Assembly (NCBI GenBank): GCA_030655735.1 | Contig: JAUSPK010000124.1 | Coordinates: 1 to 6,324, forward strand | DNA: 6,324 nt | Source: Syntrophales bacterium | GTDB taxonomy: Bacteria > Desulfobacterota > Syntrophia > Syntrophales > UBA2210 | Direction of reading: 5' to 3' | Part shown: piece by piece, positions 1 through 5,370 of the stretch | Layout of the letters: each line of letters starts with the position of its first letter | Numbering within the stretch: the first letter of the stretch is position 1 | Notes under the pieces: model-generated | What the model saw: the letters and a program-made list of their open reading frames with translations, nothing else | What the model was told of the DNA's origin: nothing | Databases searched by the model: none | Program-made: the position numbers and the translations under genes

Positions 1-3
1 TAA

Positions 4-9
4 CTCCTT
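4..9 (-). promoter_or_regulatory. Shine-Dalgarno site of a leftward gene starting beyond the window
   Basis: Read on the minus strand, the last bases of the window are GAGGTAAGGAGTTA, which contains a strong AAGGAG ribosome-binding core. Only three bases remain before the edge, so the start codon would lie a few bases outside. No protein can be read, so the identity of that gene is unknown. The call rests only on this motif and on there being no other gene in 1-196. Confidence 0.4.
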
Positions 10-11
10 AC

Positions 12-108
12 CTCAAAAATAATTGAGAAGCGCACGTCCGCCGCTCACCTCCTGTTCTCAAAATAGGACTCCCTGGAAGAACAGAAAAAAAGCGGACATA
101 TCATGTGC
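12..108 (-). repeat. Nested inverted repeats, candidate structured leader of the left-edge gene
   Basis: Several complementary arms nest inside one another. GCAC (32-35) pairs with GTGC (105-108), GTCCGC (36-41) with GCGGAC (92-97), and CTGTTCT (52-58) with AGAACAG (78-84). A separate small hairpin pairs CTCAA (12-16) with TTGAG (23-27). In a leftward transcript these would form a long interrupted stem-loop, then a small hairpin, then the AAGGAG site at 4-9. A T7 run (85-91 on the complement) lies inside the long stem, so this is not a classical terminator for the upstream gene. No known riboswitch class is recognised. Pairing was judged by eye, without an energy calculation. Confidence 0.4.
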
Positions 109-196
109 TACAAAACCGGACAATTCTATTTGTTCTTGACATGAAATAACCAAGATTATCTAGTGGAGGGCAAACTGTTTTTAAAATCTGAAGCCT

Positions 197-529
197 TCAT
201 TTTCGGCCGGCGCGGTTCGTCTCTTCCGGCAGTGCCACCTTCGAATCTTCTCCGTTCAGAAGGACCTCCTCGCGCATTCGTTGGTCGTAACGTCTGCACC
301 CGTTGCGTCCTCCTTCCTTTACACTGTACATGGCTATATCAGCGTTTTTCATCAGGATGTCGGTTTCGTCACCATCATCGGGATAGATGGCAAAGCCGAT
401 ACTGGCGGTTGTGGAGAGCTCTCTCGTATCTACAATAAAAGGTCTCTTGAAGGCGCTCAGCATCTTCAGGCCGATCCTCTGTGCGTCTTTCGCCGTCTCT
501 ATCTCCGGCAGCAATATCAGAAATTCATC
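197..529 (-). pseudogene. Displaced 3' part of the diguanylate cyclase gene (C-terminal GGDEF half)
   Basis: This stretch encodes the rest of the GGDEF domain, but in a different frame from the upstream part. It reads DEFLILLPEIE and continues for 110 residues to a TGA at 197-199. It contains the family's late motifs: TASIGFAIYPDDG, then ADIAMYSVKEGGRNGCRRYD, the usual end of a GGDEF domain. The final 30 or so residues form a short polar tail. No convincing start codon or ribosome-binding site serves it independently, so it is the tail of the gene beginning at 1887, separated by one missing base in the G run at 529-535. Codon usage and motif conservation show no sign of long decay, which fits a recent mutation, a sequencing error or a slippage mechanism. 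It is labelled pseudogene only because the frame is formally broken. Confidence 0.8.
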
Positions 530-1887
530 CCCCCCATCCTGGCGATGGAGTCGCTCTTGCGCAGAAACTCGGGGAGACGTCTTCCGATAATTTTCAACAC
601 CTCGTCCCCCACGGTATGCCCCCATGAATCATTGATTTCCTTGAAGTTGTCCAGATCAAGCAGCATGACGGCCAGCTTTTTGCCGCTTCGCTGTGCGCGG
701 ACCAGCTCAAGGGACAGACGATCGTTATACAGGGCCCGGTTGGGGAGTCCGGTGAGCGGATCATGGGTGGCCAGATGAGAGAGCCTTTCTTCCAGCCGCT
801 TACTCTCGGTCACATCTATGGAGGTTATAATAGCCCCTTCGGGGAAGGGGGATATCTTTATATAGAGGAATTGGTCACCGTAATGCGCGTCGGGAAACTC
901 TTTCGATACCCCCGATTCGATGCATTCCATAAGCTCTGCGTACATATCATTTTTGTGTTTTCCCGCATAATCCCTGTACATAACATCCCCGGGACGGGGG
1001 AGCCTGTTCCCCGATTTTACCTTTTCGTGATTATATCCGGTTATGACGGCCCTGTTGTCCACGATTATTGTCTCGATGGGGTTGTTTTCGAAGAGGGTTC
1101 GGTACCTCTCCTCGCTCTTGCGCAGGGTCTCCTCGGCGAGCTTGCGCTCGGTAACGTTCCTGGCGACTCCGCGGAACCCCATGGGTTCACCGGACGGATC
1201 TTTCATGAGGGATGCGGACAACTCAAAGGTCTTCCTGGTTCCATCCAGCCTGACGATCTCGTAGTCTATCAGATTTGCGGGCTTCCCGGTTCGATATGCC
1301 TTGTTGAATGCCTTGTATATCTTATTCGCCGTCTCGGGCTCGACGTATTGCAGGCTGCTGGTTCCCATCAGTTTGTTCCGCGGCAGGCCCATTATCATGC
1401 ACAGGGCGTTATTGAAGAATGTGAAATTCCCGGCGAGATCGACCTCGAAATACGCCTCCTCGATGTTCTCCAGGATGGTGCGGTACTTTTCTTCGCTTAC
1501 CCTTAGCGCCTCCTCCATCTGGTGGCGGTACAGGGCCATTTCTATGGTAACGCGAAGTTCCCTGTCTTCAAAGGGCTTGACGATAAAACCAAAGGGGTTT
1601 GTCGCCTTTATCTCTTCCATTGTGTCTTCGTTGATATTGGCGGAGACATACACTATCGGCGTGTTATGGCTGGCATGAATAAGCCTTGCGGCCTCTATGC
1701 CGTTTATGCCCGGCCCCAGTACGATATCCATCAATATCAGATCGGGACGCAGCTCCACCGCCTTTTTGACGGCTTCCTCCCCGGAGGGTGCAAAGGCGGC
1801 AACCTCATATCCCATGCCGTGCAGTCTGTGCTGGATATCTGTGGCGATAAGACGTTCATCTTCCACAACGAGAATCTGCTTTTTCAT
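517..1887 (-). CDS. Response regulator with receiver, two PAS and a GGDEF (diguanylate cyclase) domain, frame broken in GGDEF
   Basis: This is a soluble two-component output protein predicted to make c-di-GMP from two GTP when phosphorylated. Residues 1-120 form a receiver domain, with acidic pocket E9-D10, phospho-acceptor D54, S82 and K104. PAS1 spans about 130-250, PAS2 about 258-362, and GGDEF starts near 366 (HDPLTGLPNR, DLDNFKEIND, GHTVGDE). An RxxD product-inhibition site, R443-K-S-D446, lies five residues before GGDEF. There are no membrane segments or signal peptide. The ATG at 1887 is chosen because MKKQILVVEDE is a standard receiver start and GAGGTG lies seven bases upstream; a 10-residue extension to 1917 is unlikely. 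The frame ends after 456 residues at M-G-G-M-N-F, and one added G would give 563 residues. The gene is divergent from the binding-protein gene. No histidine kinase is in view, so its phospho-donor is unknown. If the frame is truly broken, the protein would bind signals but not cyclise GTP. Confidence 0.9.
   Translation of the reverse strand: MKKQILVVEDERLIATDIQHRLHGMGYEVAAFAPSGEEAVKKAVELRPDLILMDIVLGPGINGIEAARLIHASHNTPIVYVSANINEDTMEEIKATNPFGFIVKPFEDRELRVTIEMALYRHQMEEALRVSEEKYRTILENIEEAYFEVDLAGNFTFFNNALCMIMGLPRNKLMGTSSLQYVEPETANKIYKAFNKAYRTGKPANLIDYEIVRLDGTRKTFELSASLMKDPSGEPMGFRGVARNVTERKLAEETLRKSEERYRTLFENNPIETIIVDNRAVITGYNHEKVKSGNRLPRPGDVMYRDYAGKHKNDMYAELMECIESGVSKEFPDAHYGDQFLYIKISPFPEGAIITSIDVTESKRLEERLSHLATHDPLTGLPNRALYNDRLSLELVRAQRSGKKLAVMLLDLDNFKEINDSWGHTVGDEVLKIIGRRLPEFLRKSDSIARMGGMNF
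529..535 (-). other. G7 homopolymer frameshift site inside the GGDEF signature
   Basis: On the coding strand the sequence is AGG ATG GGG GGG ATG AAT TTC TGA, giving R-M-G-G-M-N-F-stop. With eight G instead of seven it becomes AGG ATG GGG GGG GAT GAA TTT, giving R-M-G-G-D-E-F and continuing in the 3' frame. The zero-frame codons GGG GGG preceded by G also form a repeat on which a ribosome could slip back one base and reach exactly the same D-E-F frame. Homopolymer miscounting during sequencing is an equally simple explanation. Confidence 0.85.
1141..1485 (-). other. PAS domain paralogous to PAS2 of the HD-GYP protein
   Basis: Residues 135-249 of the response regulator align without gaps to residues 155-269 of the HD-GYP protein (4465-4809), with about 63 of 115 positions identical by hand count. 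Shared blocks include YFE-DLAGNF-FFN-ALC, PETA, SASLM and GFRGVAR-VTE. The two domains descend from one PAS module and may sense the same class of ligand; no cofactor-binding residue can be assigned from sequence alone. Confidence 0.85.
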
Positions 1888-1928
1888 ACGAACCCACCTC
1901 ACGTACCGTATCAGCAATTATGAGACAT

Positions 1929-1957
1929 ATCATATCTCGTTGTATTATCAAGAATAA
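1929..1957 (-). promoter_or_regulatory. Candidate promoter and dyads upstream of the response regulator gene
   Basis: On the minus strand a TATGAT box (1929-1934) lies 17 bp from TTATTC (1952-1957), which is a poor -35. The region also holds a perfect dyad, TATTAT (1943-1948) and ATAATA (1954-1959) with a 5-bp spacer, and an imperfect dyad with arms GAGA (1922-1925) and TCTC (1935-1938). These overlap the proposed promoter, as an operator would, but AT-rich dyads of this size also arise by chance. Confidence 0.3.
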
Positions 1958-2023
1958 TATCGACACCACGCCCCGCTTAAGTCCGTCGTTGTTGTGGCAC
2001 TGCTGCGCCTGCTATCTGCGAGT

Positions 2024-2041
2024 GGGTGGGGGCTCCCGCCC
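2024..2041 (+). repeat. GC-rich hairpin in the divergent intergenic region
   Basis: GGGTGGG (2024-2030) faces CCCGCCC (2035-2041) across a four-base loop, with one G-U pair in RNA. No T tract follows on either strand, so it is not a standard terminator. It lies about 28 bp upstream of the TTGACA box at 2069 and would not be part of the downstream transcript. Its role is unknown. Confidence 0.4.
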
Positions 2042-2068
2042 CTCCCTGAAGCAACGGTCACTCATTTC

Positions 2069-2098
2069 TTGACAGGGGACTGTGTTGTGTTACAGAAT
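2069..2098 (+). promoter_or_regulatory. Sigma70-type promoter of the solute-binding protein gene
   Basis: A perfect TTGACA (2069-2074) is followed after 18 bp by CAGAAT (2093-2098, four of six matches); an alternative is TACAGA after 16 bp. Transcription would begin near 2105, giving an untranslated leader of roughly 75 bases before the ATG at 2182. The position upstream of a start fixed by an in-frame stop supports the call. The weak -10 suggests a need for an activator. Confidence 0.5.
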
Positions 2099-2181
2099 AA
2101 AAAAACGGGGGCTTCATGAACGCTCGACGTGCGGAGGATTGGCCACCGCCATCTTTCATCTTTTACCTGACGTGAGTAGAT

Positions 2182-3843
2182 ATGAATCACAAATCTGTCA
2201 TGATACCTGTAAACCGCATTGTGCCGATCCTGATCATAATCGGTTTATGTTTTTTGTGCGCCTGCGGGATCGACAAGCCGGAAGGCGATTCCGGTGCGAA
2301 GGAATCCCCTGCGGGCGCCGCCTATGGGGACATTATAGTTGAGGGTTCGATAGGGGATGCCTCCAACCTTATTTCCATACTCTCTTCGGACAGTACCTCT
2401 CACAGCATCGCATCCCTGATCTTCAATGGCCTTGTGAAGTATGACCGGGATATGAAGGTAGTGGGCGATCTGGCGGAGGCGTGGGATATCTCCGAAGACG
2501 GCCTGGAGATTATCTTCCACCTGAGAAAGGGGGTCAGATGGCACGACGGACAGCCCTTTACCGCCGAGGATGTCTTGTTTACCTACCGGCTTACCATAGA
2601 TCCCAAAACCCCTACCGCATATGCGGGCGACTTCCTCAGGGTGGAGGATGCACGGGTTATCGATCCCTATACCTTCCGTGTTACCTACAAAGAGCCCTTC
2701 GCCCCCGCCCTCACGAGCTGGGGCGCCTCGGTGCTCCCCCGGCATCTGCTGGAAGGGAAGGATATTACCAAAACACCTCTCTCCCGTCACCCGATAGGCA
2801 CGGGACCGTACATGTTCAAGGAGTGGAAGACCGGCCAGAAGATAGTGCTTGTCTCCAATCCGGACTATTTTGAGGGGAGACCCTATATCGGCGGATACAT
2901 TATGCGGATCATCCCCGACATGGCCACCATGTTTCTGGAGCTTCGCGCGAAGGGAATAGACCGAATGGGGCTGACGCCACTCCAGTACACCAGGCAGACG
3001 GAAAATAACCTGTTCCGCAAAAATTTCAATAAATACCGGTATCTGTCGTTCTCCTACACATACCTCGGCTATAATCTGGAAAGTCCCCTTTTCCAAGACC
3101 GGCGGGTCAGACAGGCCATCAGTTATGCGATAAACAAGAAGGAGATAGTCGAAGGCGTCCTGCTCGGCCTGGGGGAGGAGACATCGGGGCCCTTCAAACC
3201 GGGAACATGGCCCTATAACCCCGATGTCAAAGAATACCCTTACGATCCGCAGAGGGCCAAAGAGCTCCTGACCCAGGCGGGGTGGCAAGATTCCGATGGC
3301 GACGGCCTGCTGGATCGTGGCGGCAGGCCCTTTGCCTTTGAGATCATAACGAACCAGGGGAATGAGGTCAGGGCAAAGTGCGCGGAGATCATACAGAGGA
3401 GGCTTGCCGATATCGGGATAACGGTGAAGATCAGGGTTATCGAATGGGCCGCCTTCATTAATGAATTTATCAACAAGAAGAGGTTCGATGCGACGATCCT
3501 GGGCTGGACCATTACCCTCGACCCCGACCTTTACGATGTATGGCATTCAAGCAAGACCGGACCCGGTGAACTGAATTTCATCTCTTTCAAAAACGAAGAG
3601 GTGGACGATCTGCTGGAAAAGGGGAGGGGTACCTTCGACCAGAAGGAGAGAAAGAGGTGTTATGACCGGATTCAGGAGATTCTTGCGGAGCAGCAGCCGT
3701 ACACCTTCCTGTATGTGCCGGATGCTCTCCCCATCATCAGCAGCCGGGTTCGCGGAGTAGAGCCCGCTCCCATCGGCATCGGCCACAACTTCATCAGGTG
3801 GTATGTCCCGAAGAGTGAACAGCGATACGTTATGACACGTTAG
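2182..3843 (+). CDS. ABC transporter solute-binding lipoprotein, family 5 (oligopeptide/dipeptide type)
   Basis: This is a 553-residue periplasmic substrate-binding protein of the OppA/DppA-like family, which delivers peptides, nickel or related solutes to an ABC permease. The N-terminus has basic residues, a hydrophobic stretch (13-25) and a lipobox LCAC with the lipidated cysteine at C28, so it should be membrane-anchored. Family hallmarks are AEAWDISEDG with HLRKGVRWHDGQPFTAEDV at about 95-133, the GTGPYMFKEW block near 212, and RQAISYAINKKEIVEG near 310. An acidic loop D370-S-D-G-D-G-L-L-D378 resembles a calcium-binding loop and recurs in part of the family. Length is typical. The start is fixed: TGA at 2173-2175 is in frame just upstream, though the ribosome-binding site (GTGAG) is weak. 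No permease or ATPase gene is adjacent, so it may be an orphan serving a remote transporter. The substrate cannot be predicted. Confidence 0.92.
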   Translation: MNHKSVMIPVNRIVPILIIIGLCFLCACGIDKPEGDSGAKESPAGAAYGDIIVEGSIGDASNLISILSSDSTSHSIASLIFNGLVKYDRDMKVVGDLAEAWDISEDGLEIIFHLRKGVRWHDGQPFTAEDVLFTYRLTIDPKTPTAYAGDFLRVEDARVIDPYTFRVTYKEPFAPALTSWGASVLPRHLLEGKDITKTPLSRHPIGTGPYMFKEWKTGQKIVLVSNPDYFEGRPYIGGYIMRIIPDMATMFLELRAKGIDRMGLTPLQYTRQTENNLFRKNFNKYRYLSFSYTYLGYNLESPLFQDRRVRQAISYAINKKEIVEGVLLGLGEETSGPFKPGTWPYNPDVKEYPYDPQRAKELLTQAGWQDSDGDGLLDRGGRPFAFEIITNQGNEVRAKCAEIIQRRLADIGITVKIRVIEWAAFINEFINKKRFDATILGWTITLDPDLYDVWHSSKTGPGELNFISFKNEEVDDLLEKGRGTFDQKERKRCYDRIQEILAEQQPYTFLYVPDALPIISSRVRGVEPAPIGIGHNFIRWYVPKSEQRYVMTR

Positions 3844-3888
3844 CTGTCGCTAGCTGAAGGTAAAACCCTCGTCGGTAAGGAGCGACAG
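3844..3888. repeat. Inverted repeat spanning the convergent gene ends
   Basis: CTGTCGCT (3844-3851) is perfectly complementary to AGCGACAG (3881-3888) across a 29-base loop. It begins directly after the binding-protein stop and extends into the last codons of the HD-GYP gene. The genes are only 6 bp apart, so each transcript must end inside or beyond the other gene. The stem could act as a shared bidirectional end signal, but there is no T tract and the loop is long. Confidence 0.3.
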
Positions 3889-5271
3889 GCAGGCCTCAGC
3901 TACCTCCGTGTCGTAGAGGGTTCCCTTGTTATTTGAGATCTCCTCGATGGCCTTGTCCAGTCCCAACGCCGACCGGTACGGACGGTGGGACACCATCGCT
4001 TCAACCACGTCTGCCACGGCAATAATCCTTGCCGCGGTGGACATCACTCCCCCGTTGATACCGAGAGGGTATCCTGAGCCATCCAATCTTCCGTGGTGTT
4101 GAAGAACGATATCCGATATCGGCCAGGGGAATTGTATCTCTTTTAATATACTGCTGCCCACTGCCGGATGGGTCTTGACCAGGTCCATCTCGTTTGCGCT
4201 GAGTGGACCCGGTTTGCTCAGGATCTCTCCGGGGATCTGGACCTTGCCGACATCGTGTATCAGTGCCGCCATTCTCACTCCCGTCGCCTCATCCAGGGGG
4301 AGGCCCATCTTTTGAGAGATGGCACCGGCAAGCTCTGCTACCCGCCGTTGATGGCCGGCCGTATAGGGATCCCGTACCTCGACGGTGAATGCCAGTGTTT
4401 GTATGGTTCCTTCCAGCATGCGCTGTAAGTTTCCGTAGCTTTCTTTCAGTTCCCGTTCTCTATCCTTGTGCTCCGTGACGTCGCGTGCAACCCCCCGGAA
4501 CCCTGTGGGACTGCCCGATGAATCCAACATCAGAGAGGCCGACATTTCATTGGTCCGAACCTCTCCATTTTTTTGTATTACTTCGTAATTATCAATCTTT
4601 GCCGGGTTTCCCGTGGCATGTATTTCTTTAAAGGCCTCGTAGAGCTGTTGTGCCGTCTCCGGGGTCGTGTACCTTCTGTTGTTCATCCCCATTAATTCCT
4701 TCTGTGAGTAACCGGTCATCCTGCACAGCGCGTCATTGAAGAATATAAAATTTCCGGCAAGGTCAAGCTCGAAATAGCTCTCCTCGATGCTTTCGAGTAT
4801 GTTTCGATGCCGCTCCTCGTTTTTCAGCAGTGTTTCCCGGGTATGCCTCCTTTCACTGATGTTCCTGGTGATGGAGAAAAAGCCCGTACACCCTCCGTTT
4901 CCGTCCCTCAGAGGGCTGTTTTCGGTTTCTGTCCAGATGGTGGAGCCGTCCTTTCGGATCAGCTCCAGCTCTACGGGATGGTGCCGTTCAGATACGTTCA
5001 GGTTTGAATGTCCTTTGAGCCTTGTGCTCACCTCGGTGCGGAAGGTATCCTGGGAACCGGGGGCCACGAGACGCGAAAGACCGGGCCCTTCCGAATTGGT
5101 CAACAGTTCTTTCAGCTCTTTTTCGTTGTAGCCAAGGGTATCCTCCGCGGAAGGATTCGCATAGATGAGTGTCAGATCCATGTCCCACACGGTGATCATG
5201 TCCTTTGCCGTTTCGGAGATTATCCGGCAGAGATCATCTTGCTTTAATGTGTCATGTATTTTTTCTTTCAC
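3850..5271 (-). CDS. PAS-PAS-HD-GYP protein, predicted c-di-GMP phosphodiesterase
   Basis: This 473-residue soluble protein is predicted to hydrolyse c-di-GMP in the cytoplasm. PAS1 spans about 14-142, PAS2 about 153-270, a short helical linker follows, and the HD-GYP domain covers about 285-470. Metal-site motifs are all visible: H307 in YTAGHQRRV, H339-D340 in HDVGK, H368 in KTHP, H392-H393, GYP at 400-402 and D421 in VADVVEAM. The usual HHExxDGxGYP reads HHGRLDGSGYP, with Gly394 in place of Glu. No signal peptide, membrane segment or receiver domain is present, so input is probably through the PAS domains. The GTG at 5271 is preferred because AGAGAGGT sits nine bases upstream; an earlier TTG at 5292 lacks such a site. 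It lies 99 bp downstream of thrC on the same strand and converges on the binding-protein gene. PAS2 is paralogous to PAS1 of the nearby cyclase. Confidence 0.9.
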   Translation of the reverse strand: MKEKIHDTLKQDDLCRIISETAKDMITVWDMDLTLIYANPSAEDTLGYNEKELKELLTNSEGPGLSRLVAPGSQDTFRTEVSTRLKGHSNLNVSERHHPVELELIRKDGSTIWTETENSPLRDGNGGCTGFFSITRNISERRHTRETLLKNEERHRNILESIEESYFELDLAGNFIFFNDALCRMTGYSQKELMGMNNRRYTTPETAQQLYEAFKEIHATGNPAKIDNYEVIQKNGEVRTNEMSASLMLDSSGSPTGFRGVARDVTEHKDRERELKESYGNLQRMLEGTIQTLAFTVEVRDPYTAGHQRRVAELAGAISQKMGLPLDEATGVRMAALIHDVGKVQIPGEILSKPGPLSANEMDLVKTHPAVGSSILKEIQFPWPISDIVLQHHGRLDGSGYPLGINGGVMSTAARIIAVADVVEAMVSHRPYRSALGLDKAIEEISNNKGTLYDTEVAEACLSLLTDEGFTFS

Positions 5272-5299
5272 GTGTACCGTACCTCTCTTCAATGTGTAC

Positions 5300-5322
5300 A
5301 GGGTTCAATACAGTATGACCCT
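5300..5322 (-). repeat. Operator-like dyad upstream of the HD-GYP gene
   Basis: Outer arms AGGGT (5300-5304) and ACCCT (5318-5322) enclose inner arms ATAC (5308-5311) and GTAT (5313-5316). The spacers between inner and outer arms differ by two bases, so the symmetry is imperfect. It sits about 30-50 bp upstream of the GTG start, in the 99-bp gap after thrC. No convincing promoter boxes or terminator could be placed in this gap, so co-transcription with thrC remains possible. Confidence 0.3.
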
Positions 5323-5370
5323 ACAGAACCACGACTAGTCAGCGCAGCAGTCATGGGTGGGTAAAGCCCC

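Noticed and set aside
136..164. TTGACA with TCTAGT at 17-bp spacing on the plus strand
   Set aside because: It would only drive antisense RNA into the cyclase gene. An exact TTGACA is expected a few times by chance in a window of this size.
166..176. GGGCAAAC resembling the conserved core of a GEMM-type c-di-GMP riboswitch, attractive given the neighbouring genes
   Set aside because: The second conserved block (GACGCAAAG-like) and the paired stems are absent, and the plus strand has no suitable gene downstream.
763..1506. Open frame of 247 codons on the plus strand opposite the response regulator
   Set aside because: It mirrors the PAS-coding region, has no domain features, and the minus-strand protein has clear family motifs.
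2000..2008. CTGCTGCGC, also found inverted at 5342-5350, as a shared regulatory repeat
   Set aside because: A single shared 9-mer between two intergenic regions is close to chance, and the flanking bases do not match in the same orientation.
1995..2009. Sigma54-like promoter beginning TGGCAC
   Set aside because: The -24 half fits, but the GC of the -12 element is one base too close and the TTGC core is missing.
2024..2041. GC hairpin as a Rho-independent terminator
   Set aside because: No T tract follows on either strand, and it lies between two divergent starts where no transcript should end.
2245..3546. Long open frame of 433 codons on the minus strand opposite the binding protein
   Set aside because: It is a shadow of strong codon bias in the real gene; it shows no recognisable motif and no ribosome-binding site.
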